Assembly (NCBI GenBank): GCA_018292915.2
Contig: JACVVK020000095.1
Location: forward strand, 540,001 to 604,000
DNA length: 64,000 nucleotides
Direction: 5' to 3'
Source: Batillaria attramentaria
Lineage: Eukaryota; Mollusca; Gastropoda; Batillariidae
Part shown: piece after piece, positions 22,306 to 35,200 of the stretch
How the letters are laid out: each line of letters opens with the position of its first letter
Position numbering within the stretch: position 1 is the first letter of the stretch
Notes under the pieces: generated by a model
Told to the model about the DNA's origin: nothing
The model's database searches: none
Seen by the model: only the letters and a program-made list of their open reading frames with translations
Made by a program: the position numbers and the translations under genes

Positions 22306-22338
22306 CACGTGTGTTGTTGCTTCAAAACTTTTCCGGTC

Positions 22339-22527
22339 ATGGGCAAGAAAAACAAAAAGCAGCTTGCTGACAAAGTGAGAGCGTCAAAAGTAAAAGAGAA
22401 AGAGCGGAAACCAAATCCGTTTGAGCTGAAAATCAACCGACAGAAGCATGTTGTTCTTGGGAGGAACCAAAACATCCGTGGTCAGGTTGGGAAGCCAGGG
22501 CAGTCACGATCGAAGGCAATGAAACGT
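22339..22527 (+). CDS. NOP14: NOP14 exon 1
   Basis: Codons 1-63. The start ATG at 22,339 begins MGKKNKKQ, the expected basic N-terminus. An in-frame ATG at 22,273 upstream would add a Cys/Phe-rich stretch without family similarity. Contains NPFELKINRQKH. Donor GTAAGT. Confidence 0.93.
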
Positions 22528-22613
22528 GTAAGTACCATAACTGAGTAAGATTTTGCGATGTTGTAAGTAAACAGAGCTTGAACCCATACTCCCCCTAATC
22601 CCAGTATCTGAGT

Positions 22614-22663
<50 letters not shown>

Positions 22664-25127
22664 CACTGTGTGTGTACTGTGTGTCAGTACTGTCACTGTG
22701 TGTGTGAAGCAGATTGTCACTGATTTGTTTTGCCTGTTTTCAGAGAGCTAAAACATTGCTTGTGGAGCTGAAAGAGTCAGGAAAGTCCAATTCTTTCAAA
22801 GATCAACGACTTGGCGAAAAGAATCCCAGCCTTTCAGCAGATGATAAAGCCATTCAAAGATTTGCGTTGGAAAGGAAGGTGAGTGAACACAGTGTATAAC
22901 TATAATTGACCAGTATGGCTATGAGGAATTAATCCATGCTTTTATGTGAGTCATGCGTGGCTTAGTCAACCCACCAAGGCACAGGTAATCAGAAACTTAG
23001 CTAAAATTTGATGCGGTCTCATTGGACATTGAATCATGTGCCATATCTTTATTTTACTTTATATGAAGATATAAAGAATGAGTGCTGATTTTAAATGAGT
23101 GCTTGTGAATGCAGATTACTGTGGATGTTGTGGCACCAGCATAGAAAACGTTAACATCCCACCCTGCAACATTGTCTCCCAGAACAGAGCCCTCTCTTTT
23201 TAATCAGTGTTTCCCATAGGTTCATGACCAAAGGGTCCCAGGGACCCTCTTCCAGAATTTCAAGGGATTTATTTGCAATTCCTGTGAATGGACAGGGTAC
23301 AGAAAGCTGCTACTGGTGTCCTCAAGCCTTTTTAGGCCTTAGTAAGCTGGGCTAGCAGGCTGTATGTGTAATGTTTTTCCCCCCTCTTCTACTTCTAGAC
23401 GCAAAGCCAGCGGAAGGGGCGCCTGGAGGAGGAAGGGGAAGAGGAACAGCTGACTCACTACGGCCAATCGTTGGCTGACATTGAAAAGTTTGAAGATCCT
23501 CAAGACAGTGATCCAGATGAAGATGGGAACATCAGTGGTGAGTGGTTAGCTGCAGTTTTGAATTGCAGCCGATTTGCTGGGAGCGATTTCTGTAAAGTTT
23601 TTATGCTCAAAGGGAAAAAACTGGTGGTTGAAAGAAGCACACATGTGGAAAGTTGGGTACATGGCCAAACTACAGATACGCTGAATACATGTTCAGTATG
23701 ACCAAGACGTACAACTTGTGCCAAAGCCATGCAAGTGCATCAGTAGAGTCTAGACACATGTACATTGATGTTGAAATCGCATACTATTACTAGTGTTAAG
23801 TAAAATCAGAGACATAGATTGGATCCTATCTATGTCTCTGGTAAAATGGACGATGGTCAAACTCTATGACCATAACTGTACTGATACTGATATTATGATA
23901 AAAATATTAGTGTGTACATTTGCCTTAATGTTATGTTGGTAATGTCATGATTTTTAAATTTTTTTAATATCTTTCCTTTCAAAACCTCTTTCTCAGCGCC
24001 GTGAGCACTCAGTTAGGGTGGAGCCGTGCGCTATGTCAAGTCTCCATCATCATCATTAGTATCTAAGCTGCCAAGCTAAACTACCAACAGAGGGGTTGTC
24101 CTTGACAGTGTTTTTATTTATTGAGATTTAGGATAACTGGATATAGTTAGATTTTTTTTTTCATACATGTATCGGCATTTCACTTTGTTTTAAATTTTCA
24201 GGGAAGATGGTTGCACAAGAGCACTTTGGTGGATTCTTGACTCGCAGGACAGAAGAACCTGGTTCGGAGAAGAAAAGTTGGAAGGAGAAAATGGCGGATC
24301 TAATCTCGCAGTCGAAAAAGGAGAAGGTACAGCATAAATATTGTCACAATTTCCTCATAAAGAAATCCCACCTGTCTTGACATAATATCTTTATGTACAT
24401 TTGTTTATTTATGTATACATATGTTTTCCTGTGAGGAAGTTTGCTAAGCTCAGTATTACCAAGCTGGCATCAGATTTTTTTTCAATATATAGATTTTACA
24501 TGAGTGATTCTTCTTGTGCAGTATGAGCGTCAGACAGAGAAAGATGACATTGCCAAGAAGACTCAGGAGTTGGATGAAGAATGGAAGAGTGTCCATCAGC
24601 TGCTGTTTGCCAAGGTTAGTCTTCCAACCTTACCCCATTTCATACTCTGTGTAGTGATACCAAACGAACTGTAAATTTTGCATGTTCTTTTGGCTGTGCT
24701 TGAAAGTTGAATAGACTGTTGAACTTGCCTGCATTTGTAGCTGTCATCTATACTTCCGGGCTGATCACTCAGAGGGGTTGTCCCCTGGAATGACAGGAGT
24801 GTGTGTGTGTGACCATTTTCAAAGACACCGCCGCTTGGGCAGCCACTGGAGGATTTTGTTGCTGTTGCCAGAGTGATAGTTTTGCTACGAGCTTACCATG
24901 GCTAATAAAAACCTGTCTGTGTTTTGAGTTTGACATTACTCAGAACACTGTGCAGAAGTTTAGAAATATATCTTGTCAAATGTCTGCGTATGCTTCACAC
25001 AAAATCTGACTTGTTTCAGAAAAAATCAGACCAGCCTGACAGCAAAGATCTTCGAAAGGCAGATGACTATGACATCAGTGTGCGGAAACTCCAGTTTGAA
25101 ATCAAGGGCAAGGTGAGTGAGATCTCA

Positions 25128-25190
<63 letters not shown>

Positions 25191-25949
25191 ATAATGTGTT
25201 TGTAAATTACTGGCTTAACATGCTTCCCACATACTCTGTATTTCAGCCCTCCAACAGATTGAAGTCGGAAGAAGAAATTGCCAAAGAGGAAGCGGAGAGA
25301 CTAAAGAAGCTTGAGGTAAGCAGCAGCTTTGCGTTCTTTGACTTTATCTTCTGTACTTGTATACAGACACACACACACACACACACACCTGCATGCAAGA
25401 ATTCATAGTATGCCACCACTCTTCCTGGGAGCTGAAACAGCCACTTGGCAATCGCACTTATTTACTGCGATAACACGGGTATGTAGAATAGGGTGTGAGT
25501 TGTAGTCTAATAGGTAACTTGTTGGACTTAGCTGCTGCGCTACTGATTGGCTGTCACAGCGATGATGCGCGTGTTTGCGCCCAGGTCGAGCTTGTGATAC
25601 ATGATACCAGTTTTTCATGGTTTTTAGCCTGCTCATTGGGGGTCTCTCCAGGTTATCTGGCTTTCCTCTCCCAGCAGAATTGAAATATAGTATAGGTATC
25701 GCGTGGCGGTGCACCGCAGCAATGTGCCTACCCCAGGGGAGGCAGCCCAGGGATCGATTTTCTCACGCGCCGTGCGAGTATGTCTCATATTTTGATAAAA
25801 TGTTGCATAGAAATTTTGCAAAATGCGTCATATGTCGCACGAACATGACATCACAAGCGCACTTGACAACGCGAAGCAGAGATTCAATTCAATTCAATTC
25901 AATTCAATATAACTTTATTGTCTGTCGATGGCAGAAAATTTTCTTCTGG

Positions 25950-25996
<47 letters not shown>

Positions 25997-27706
25997 CTAC
26001 ATTAACTTATCTAGACATATAAATCCATACATATTAAACACAGATCCTAAAGTAATGTGTGATGTCCAAGTCTAATACTATGCAACTAAACTAAGAAATC
26101 TAAACTAAAAGATGGCAAGGGCATAGCGGACATGACACAGCTGAGTAGTAAGCCCAGTTTTGAAAATCTCAACAAATAAAATCTATACATACTGGGGACG
26201 GGCAGTAAACACAGTCATGAGTTTAAAATAGATACTGCTGAGGGAATGAAAGATGCGCTGTCTGTGTCAGTCATAGAGTCTGTTACACTAATCTAATTTT
26301 AGTGATGAGTCTTACTTATCCCGCTCGCCGCGCGCGCTGCCAGGAACTCTCGCTCGAAAGAGTTGCAAAACAAATTGGCGCGTTAAGCTTATCAGTTTTC
26401 TCAGTTCTGCGATCGAGAGGTCCTTTTCCGTTCAGAACCTGAACGTCACTGCACTTAGGAACAGGCTCTCGGCACAGACATGTGACAGAGTGATGCGGGT
26501 GAACTTGATTGTCTCGTAGAAAATGAAAATGTCTCATAAAAATGACTGGTCAAGGAGACAATGTCTCGTTGGCATATTTGAGTAAATCCATCCCTGCAGC
26601 CGAAATATTTTTCAAAATGTATAAATATAATATTTTTTAAAAACAGATACAGATGTTCACATTGAAGATAAACACACCACTTTTTGTACGTTTGCATCTC
26701 TGTGACTGTGACTTCTAATACAAGGAATCCAACTCACCGTTTACTGGGATTTTTTTTTTCGGTGCAATATATATACAGGCCGACAGAAAACGCAGGATGA
26801 TGGGAGAGAGTGAACCAAGTGAGAAAGGACCCACCCACATTTCTGCCGACAGTCTCGAAGACAGGTGTGTATGATAACAATAATTTGCATGTTGGTTTGT
26901 GTTGAATATTTGTAAATGTAAAGTATGTATATATATAAAGTGGCATCTGTTTTGGTGTAGCTGCGTTTATCTCAGCCTCGACCCTGTTTGAATCTAGTAT
27001 CATACAAATCGTAAACTGTTTTCACAGCATTAGCTCCTAGATACAGTCATTATTTCCATTAAGAAGCAAAACTGCTAGGCCTTATTGTTGTGTTTCTCTC
27101 AAAGCCAAAGCTTGTCTCGTTTATTTATTTACTTATCTAATTTATTCTTCCAGTTTTGATCCCACAGACAGCCGGAAAAAGAAATTTCACGTCATGTTTA
27201 AAGATGGACATCTGCTGGAGAAGCCACAGAAGCAAGGGAAGAAAAAGGCTGCAGCAGATGAGGAAAGTGATAAATCAGATGAAAGTGACAATGATGATGA
27301 TGGTGAAGAAAATGGAGATGATGCTGATGACAAAGGAGATGAGAGTGGTGAGGAAGGCAGTGAAGAGGAGAGTGATGATGACGATGATGATGATCATGAT
27401 GATCTGAAGTCTTCTGAAGATGAGGACGAAGAGGAAGCACAGAAAATAATGGATGCACTGCTGAAGAAAAAGATGGGACCAGCAAAGTCTATCCTAAAGA
27501 AGTCCAAAACTGATGTCCCAGTTAACCCAGAGGTATAAATTTATCATTTGGTATCACAAATTATTTATCTTTTCAGCAACAGGAACAGACAATCAAACAG
27601 ACAGTCTGCTTGTTCCTCTTACTGTGTTGCCTGGCATGTCAGTACTCAGTGATTCTTTTTTTTTTTCCTGTGAGAGGGGTGGTGAGGGTTCTTGAAGTAC
27701 TGCTTT

Positions 27707-27740
<34 letters not shown>

Positions 27741-29199
27741 GGGGGGGGGGGGGGGATATTGTGCTTTCTTTGCTTGCTTCTTCAATAGATTGTTGCGTTT
27801 TTTCAGGAGCAAGAGAAAATCGCTGATGCAGCAAAGAAGGAGCTTCCGTACACCTTTGATGGTAAGAGACAGACAGGATGTCTAAACCCCCGCCCCCCCC
27901 CCCCCCCCCGCCCCCCCCCCCCCCAAAAAAAATGAGCAACAACAACATTAACAAAAACAACAAAACCCATGACAAATTAACCAAAACACCCTAAAAAAAA
28001 CCCCAGTCAAATAGAACATGCACACAAACACATGCATGCACACACACATTCTAGAAGCACACCAGCTTGGAAATTGAACGCCCTGCCTTTTCAAACACAC
28101 TAGACCTAAAACAGATATTCAGATTTTTATTTTCATTTTCAATTTGGTTTTGCCTAACTGTTATCGTTCTGGTGCTCCGTAACAGCCCCAGCAGACTACG
28201 AGTCCTTAGTGTCCCTGCTAAGCGGCCGGTCAATGGAGGAGCAGCTGACTGTTGTGGAGCGTCTGGTTGCCTGTCATCACCCCAGCATTGCAGAGGGAAA
28301 CAAACAGAAGCTTGAGGTGATGATCCTGTTTTATTTTATATCTTGGAAAATTCATTTCTCTTTCATGTTTTTTTTTTTAAACAGTTTTTGACTACACTTT
28401 CGCATATTTTGCTCTGTGGTGATTGTAAGATGTAACTTGTACATTTGTTGTCTTCCTTGGAGAATTTAGTTGGGTTGAGCCTCGAGGTGCAAAACAGTAC
28501 TGAGTAGTGGAATGGTCATATATAATATGCATCAGTATAGGTGCTTTACCAAGCTGCTGTACCTAACACGCACAATCGTGCATTCTCTGACACACCGGTC
28601 ATCACTGCATTGCGATCACTTGTGTGAAAGGTCAGCTCAGCTGTATAAGTTTTGGAATTTGAAATTTCATGTATTTTCTGTTTTCTTGAGCTAGACATTT
28701 CTGAAGCACATGACTCCTAATGAGGCAGGAGTTGTTCCTCCACCGACCACGCTTTAACTTGAGTTTGCTCATTTTCTGTCCACAGCTGCTGTTTTCACTG
28801 CTCTTGCAGTACGTGATGGAAGCTGTGGTGCAGGAAAAGCCTCTTGTTGAACTGCTAGACGGCTTGACACCAATGTTGCATCGTTTACTCCGCTACAACC
28901 CTGATGCAGGGTCTAACGCTGTACTGCAGTTCTTGCTGGATCGCTACGATGAATTCCAGCAGATCTGTCAGAGACGTGGCGGCCGGGGCAAATACATGGG
29001 GCTTGATACGGTGAGCAGCAGGAATGTGAAAATATATCTGTGCATTTTGCGTAGCCTTAATAATGCATCTCTGGATGTACATCAGGGTTTGAATACCCAG
29101 CTGCCCCCTGTGTAAAAGCTCACTGCTGTTGGTCAGACGCCACATTTTCACAGAACTTTTCACAGTCTTAACAGTGGCGTATTTAATGAGAGCGTGGTA

Positions 29200-29243
<44 letters not shown>

Positions 29244-32200
29244 CGCGTGTGTTATCGCTGTGATATTATATATTTTACTATTGGACATGTTATATTGTGT
29301 ATGTGATTGCTGTCTCTCTTTTTTTACGCCGCAACCGAATTGCCTCTTGAGGACAATAAAGAATTATTGAATTGAATTGAATTGAATTGAAGGAAGCCCA
29401 TTTTGGACCCTACTTTAAAATCGTAATTTTACCCTTAATGCATATGCCACGTTCATAATACATAATGACATTATTGTAGACAGTAATTGCACATAAAGTG
29501 TTACACTGCATTTGTAAAACATGGCAAATTTCAGAGAGACTCCCTTCATTATATCTTATTGTGTATCTGTTCCATGTGGTATAGCCGTGGTCTTTTACTG
29601 CTAAGCTGTGCAGCATTTTTTTTTAATGAGGATGATAAACAGGAAACTGTTGATTTTTGCAGTTGCTGCTGCTGAAGCTGGTGCATGTGTTTTTCCCAAC
29701 GTCAGATTTCCGCCATCCAGTGGTGACTCCAGCCTTTTACTTTATGGCAGACATGTTGGGCCAGGTACTTTTTCAAGTGTTTTTAGTAATTTTGGGGGGA
29801 AACATGTAACATGTATCCTTTTCAAACAAGCGTAAAAACAGAATTCAGATTGTGCTCAGAAAAGTCTTCATACAAATATTTCGGTGCCTTGCATTTGTTC
29901 AGCTTATATCACATCAGGTAAATTTGTAATGACTTCTTTTCACAGACACCCGTACAAAACGAGAGGGATGTGGCTGCGGGACTATACTTGTGTACCGTCT
30001 GCTTGGAGGTAAGTTTGTTTTCAAGAAATCCAAGAAACCTAAAACGGAGTACAGCTTTTTAAGCATGCCTCCTCATGTTGTCCGCGCATGTTGAAATGGT
30101 TAATGAAAATTTGCACAGTGCTTGTTCTGATTGGATACAAAGACAGTATGGTTAGAGAGAGAGGAAAAAAAGGAGTGGAGGGTGATGTGAAAGCTTAAAT
30201 CGAAGTTGTCACGGGAAGGACGAGTATGTGCTTATCACGTGCCTGAGATATTTCAGTCCATAGATGCATGTTGGATAACTTAACTGTGCTTTGCATTTTA
30301 TTGTTGCAGTACATCTCTCTGTCATCACGCTATGTACCTGAAGTTATCAACTTCTTGCATGGTGTTCTCTTTCTGGCCGCAGACAAAGATCCAAGCAAAT
30401 GTGAGTTCTGTTCTGTCCAACATTGTTTTTGGTGGGGTTTTTTTTTTTTTTTTTGATCATTCACCATATTTATTTGATAAAAGCCTGCTAAGATGGACCT
30501 GATAACATGAGGTTTTATTGTGTGTGTAGGGGGGGGGGGGGTGTCTTGGTGGTGGTTTGTGTGTGTGTGTGTGTGTTGTTTTTTTGGTTGCTAGGTCACA
30601 ACACACAATGAGAAGCTATGTGCCAAGTTAATATTTTCAAACCATAGTTTAGTTTAGTTTAATCCTCTTTATTCCCTGGGGAACATAGGGCTACAACCAC
30701 ACTCCGCCAGCGCACTCGGTTCTGGGACGCCCTCTTTAGTTCGGCCCACGTCGTTCCGGCGGCCTTGGCTTCAGCGTCCGTACTCCTCCGCCAGGTCTGC
30801 TTCGGTCGGCCCACTTTGCGCTTTCCCTGGGGGTTCCAATCAAGGGACTGCCTGGTGACATTTGATGTTGACTTTCGCAGAGTGTGTCCGATCCATCCCC
30901 ATTTCCTTTTCTTGATCTCCTGCTCGATGGGGACCTGTCTTGTTCCCTCCCAGAGGTCTTGGTTGGTGATCACCAGTGGGTATCTGATGTTGAGAATGTT
31001 GCGGAGGCATCTGTTGATGAAGGTTTGCAGCTTGTGGGAGCTTGTCTTGGTGGTGCGCCATGTCTCCGAGCCATAGAGTAGGACCGACTTCACATTTGAG
31101 TTGAAGATCCGGATCTTGTTTCGCAGGGATAGGGCTGTGGATCTCCAGATGGGGCGCAGAGTGCGAAAGGCATGTCTGGCTTTGTTGGTGCGGCTCTTGA
31201 TGTCCTCGTCTGTTCCTCCATCCTTGCTGACAACGCTGCCGAGGTAGGTGAACTTGTCCACCTCTTTGATGTCTTCCTGATGCAGCTGGATGGGGTCGTG
31301 CTGTTTGTGGTTGACTCTCATGACTTCGGTCTTGCTGATGTTGATCTTGAGGCCGGTCTTCTCAGCTTCTTCGGCGACTCTGTTCAGCTTCTCCTGCGCA
31401 TCTTGTTGTTTGTGGGAGAGGAGGGCGATATCGTCCGCGAAATCCAGGTCCTCGAGCTGTTTGCTGAGGGTCCACTGGATCCCTGTCCTCTTGCCGTCGG
31501 TGGCTTGCCTCATGACCCAGTCGACCACCATCAGGAAGATTGTGGGTGAGAGGATGCAGCCTTGACGAACGCCGGTCCGTACTGTGAATGGTTCTGTCAG
31601 TTTCCCGTCGTGGATTACCTGGCAGGTGGCATCTTCGTACAGCTGTCGGATGATGTTGACAAACTTTGGTGGAAAACCGTAGTGAGACATCAGCTTCCAG
31701 ATGACCTCCCTGTCAACACTGTCGAACGCCTTCTGGAAGTCAACGAAGGTGCTGTACAGGGGGGTCTGCCACTCCAGGGACTGCTCGATGATGATCCTCA
31801 TCGTGGCTATGTGATCAGTGCAGGATCGGTCGTTGCGGAATCCTGCCTGTTCCTCCCGGAGTGTCTTGTCCAGCGCGGTCTTCAGCCTCTCCAGGATGAT
31901 CCTGGTGAGAACCTTCCCTGGTATGGACAGGAGCATGATGCCTCGCCAGTTGCTACAGGATGAGAGGTCCCTTTCTTTGGCAGCTTTACCAGGTGTCCCT
32001 TCTTCCAGTCTTGTGGCACGCTCTCGCTCTCCCAGATCTTCCTCAGGAGCGGGTGCAGCATGTCGGTGGAGGTCTGGATGTCGGCCTTGAGGGCTTCTGG
32101 TGGTATGCCGTCGGGGCCTGCTGCTTTGCCAGACTTGAGGGACTTGATGGCTTTGATGATCTCTGTCTTGGTAGGGGGGTTGGTGCTGATGTCGAGTAGC

Positions 32201-35200
32201 TGGGCTGCCGGTGGTATGTCTGGTGGGACTGGTGGTGGAGGCCTGTTGAGCGTTTCCTTAAAGTGTTCAGCCCACCTTGTCCTTTGGTCTTCCTCTTTGG
32301 TGATGATTTGTCCGTTCTTGTCTTTGACCGGTCTGGTGGGGTTGTTATTTTTCCCAGAGAGTGTCCTTGTTATTTCGTAGAGCCGTTTCATGTTCCGTTG
32401 TCCTGCTGCTGTTTCTGCTTCTTCTGTGAGGCCGTTGATGAAGTTCCTCTTGTCGTTCCTTGCGCTCCTCTTGACCTGCCGGTTGACATCCCAGTATTGA
32501 GCCTGCAGGTCGCGCTTGTGGTCTTGGTCGTCAGTGTGGTTGATCAGGTCTTTCAGACGTTTCCTCTCTGTGATGAGGTCCCAGGTGTCAGATGTAAGCC
32601 ACTCTTTGTGTTGTCTCGTCTTCTTTCCCAGCACTTCCCTGCATGTTGCTGTCCAGGTTTCTCGCAGGTCATGCCAGTGCTCCTCGATTGTCTCTTCAGG
32701 TAGTGTGTCGAGAGCGCTGAATCTGTTCCTCAGTTCACATCTGAAGGCGTTGGTCTTGACGCTCTCCTTCAGACTGTGCACGTTGTACTTGTGGGATGGT
32801 CTGTCTGCCTGGTCTCTGTAGGCCTTCAGCTTGATCTTGATCGCTGCAATGACGAGGTGATGGTCTGAGGCTGCATCAGCTCCCCGCTTTGCTCGGACGT
32901 CCAGCAAGCTTCTTCGCCACTTCCTGCCGATGGTGATGTGGTCGATCTGGTTTACAGTTCTTCCGTCCGGTGATGTCCAGGTGGTTTTGTGGATGGTCTT
33001 GTGGGGGAAGATGGTGCCTCCGATGACCAGGTCGTTGGTGGTGCAGAATTCTGTGAAGAGCTCTCCGTTCTCGTTCTGTGTCCCTGTTCCGTGTTTGCCC
33101 ATGATGAGTTCTCTGTCTGTGTTGTCGGTGCCCACTTTGGCGTTGAGGTCTCCCATGAGGATCTTCAGGTCTCTTCTCGGTGCTTTGTCGAGGGCGGCTT
33201 GGAGCTGCTCGTAGAAGTTCTCCTTTTCTTCCTCGTTCGCCACGTTGGTGGGGGCGTAGCACTGGAGGATGGTGACTTTCCTGCCCTTAGAATTGAATCT
33301 GGCGCTCAGGATCCTTGGTGACACTGGTTCCCAGGACAGTAGTGCTTGTGTTGCTTCAGGTGTCATCAGCAACGCTACTCCGTGCATGTGTGGCTGGCCG
33401 TCTTCGTGTCCGGAGTAGAGGATGGTGTCTCCGGAGGTGAGTCGTGTGCGTCCTGTTCCTGTCCATCTTGTCTCGCATAGGCCGAGCAGCTTCAGATTGT
33501 ATCTATGCATTTCTTGACTCACTTGTGCTGTCTTTCCTGTTTCATATAGGGTTCGGATGTTCCAGGTCCCTATCCTGGCTTTGGTCTTGGCCGTCAGAAG
33601 AGTAGTCGGCGCACTGGCTTCCCGAGGGCTTTCACCAGCTCGCGTCATGGGCTCTACTAGAGAGGACTCTTCCTGGACCAAGTTGCGTTGTAGATCTGTG
33701 GTTGTAGTTTCTGTAACGTGTTCTTTTTTAAAGAGTTGGGTTGTTAGCCCTACTCAAACCCCCAACCTGGAGGACCAGTGAGTGCGCTTCGTCTGGCCTC
33801 TACCCTTCGACCTGTCCAGCATGGGTGGCCCTACCAGGAGACGAATCTCCCGCCGGCATAGCTCTCGGGGTCATGGAGACACGCAAGCCCCATCTCCAAC
33901 GGCAAGGATGCACTCATCGATGGGGTTTTCAAACCATGATTGTGTGTTAACCCTCGTCATGCTGAGAACAGGGTTAAGATGTTCTTGTTGGGGGGGGGGG
34001 GGAGGGGGGGTGGCAGGGTGTATGGGTTTTAGTTTATAGAATTATAAACTTGTCATTTTTGTCAGGACAGTTGTACATAATTATATATGTATCACGATCT
34101 TTTTCAGTGGAGAAGGTGTTTCCTCCATTCAAGCCTGTTGGAAACCACATTGATCTCCTGAAATTGAAAGGCTCCATGTAGGTACTTTGTAGGCTGCATG
34201 TATCCCATTTCCCTGTACAGTGTTTTGTACATGCATTCATTTTTCTTGCCTTTCTGTGTGTTTATGATTTTATTATTGCCAAAACATTATCATTATTGGA
34301 ATGCCCTCAGAAACTTCTTTCAAAATGGCAGCCTGACATTAGAAAAAAGTGTTTCCGGCAGGAGACCTGTTCATTTTACTATCCTGTTTAATTGATCAGA
34401 AGAGCAAGGAGTGCTGTGTGAAGGGAAGATACTGTTTTCACAGATAATGATCTTTACAAATTCTGTTTTTATTAACAATTTCAGAGACCAGGTCCCAGTT
34501 TTGAACGTGACAAAGACACTTGCCACTGGTGTCGAGAAACAAGACCTTGACACCGATGAATTCAGGCAAGTGTGGCGGCATGGGGCTACTTGCCTCTTGT
34601 TATGCATTTTAACTAAGTTCAACACTCTAATCTGGTACTTCTAGATCCAAATTTGAAATATGCTTGTGAATGCACCCGTTTGTGAGAAATAGTCTGTCTT
34701 CAAGTTGGTGAGACTCTATATGACGTTTGCTAATCATTACTACGTTAGCCTGAACAGTATCCGAGTTCTCCTAGTCACTGTGGTAACCACATTGTCATAG
34801 CATCTGTGCATTTTCGCTTCTGCAGTGGTGCGTTTTATCCAAGCAGTGTGATGCTAAACATCACCTGAACCGCTTCAGTTGCCTTGTGAGACTAGAAATC
34901 TTTTGACGGAGTGCTTTTATTCATTGCTGAAATCTTGTGTGTTGCAGGATATCCAGCATCAGCACCTGCGTACATCTGCTGCAAGAGTTCTCTCACCTGT
35001 ACTCCAAACTGCCAGCCACACCTCAGGTGTTTGCACCTGTTCTAAACATGCTGAAAAAGCTGCCCACTTCACTGTATCCACAGGGTGTGAAGGTCAGTTT
35101 CTGGTGGCTTTCCTCGCCATTCCATATCCTTGCTTTGTATAGACGGGCTTGCCTGGAAGCATAACTTGGAATTATGTGTGAAAAATACTAGTAAATTGGG

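Larger units (their letters stand above)
19068..22338. promoter_or_regulatory. Divergent intergenic region between ARHGAP-like and NOP14 genes
   Basis: A 3.3 kb block between two start codons pointing away from each other, so it must hold both promoters. YY1-like motifs occur at about 19,524 (GCCATCTTG, on the ARHGAP side) and 22,021 (CCGCCATTTTG, on the NOP14 side). A CA microsatellite lies at 20,551-20,629. Between about 19,850 and 21,780 the text is rich in CpG, CCGG and ACTGA/TCAGT words, unlike its surroundings. Transcription start sites cannot be fixed from sequence alone. Confidence 0.6.
25316..26778 (+). other. NOP14 intron 7
   Basis: 1.46 kb, more than half made of a CAGGG-type MITE (25,748-26,596) with a LINE 3' end inserted inside it. 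The remaining flanks show a short CA run (25,366-25,388) and nothing else recognised. Confidence 0.6.
30646..33925 (-). mobile_element. Full-length RTE-like non-LTR retrotransposon (LINE), antisense in NOP14 intron 15
   Basis: A 3.28 kb element bounded by a perfect 12-bp TSD, TTTTCAAACCAT (30,634-30,645 and 33,926-33,937). It reads on the minus strand: about 240 bp of 5' leader, one long coding region, then a short tail of ACTAA repeats and no poly-A. The size, single coding region, apurinic-type endonuclease plus reverse transcriptase, and short tandem-repeat tail fit the RTE clade. A Nimbus/I-type assignment is a possible alternative. The intact flanks indicate a fairly recent insertion. 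The coding region is broken by one frameshift. Confidence 0.88.
30401..34107 (+). other. NOP14 intron 15, enlarged by a LINE
   Basis: 3.7 kb, of which 3.28 kb is an antisense LINE (30,646-33,925). The remaining 0.4 kb is T- and G-rich intron sequence with poly-T and poly-G runs. Confidence 0.85.

Noticed and set aside
24780..24910. Possible intronic small nucleolar RNA in NOP14 introns
   Set aside because: No convincing C/D or H/ACA box pair with matching terminal stem was found in any NOP14 intron by eye; a snoscan or Infernal search would be needed.
27198..27485. His-rich frame on the minus strand
   Set aside because: It is the complement of the Asp/Glu-rich NOP14 exon 9 (GAT codons read backwards).
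31172..33321. Several plus-strand frames of 90-146 residues
   Set aside because: They are antisense shadows of the LINE coding region and show no domain.
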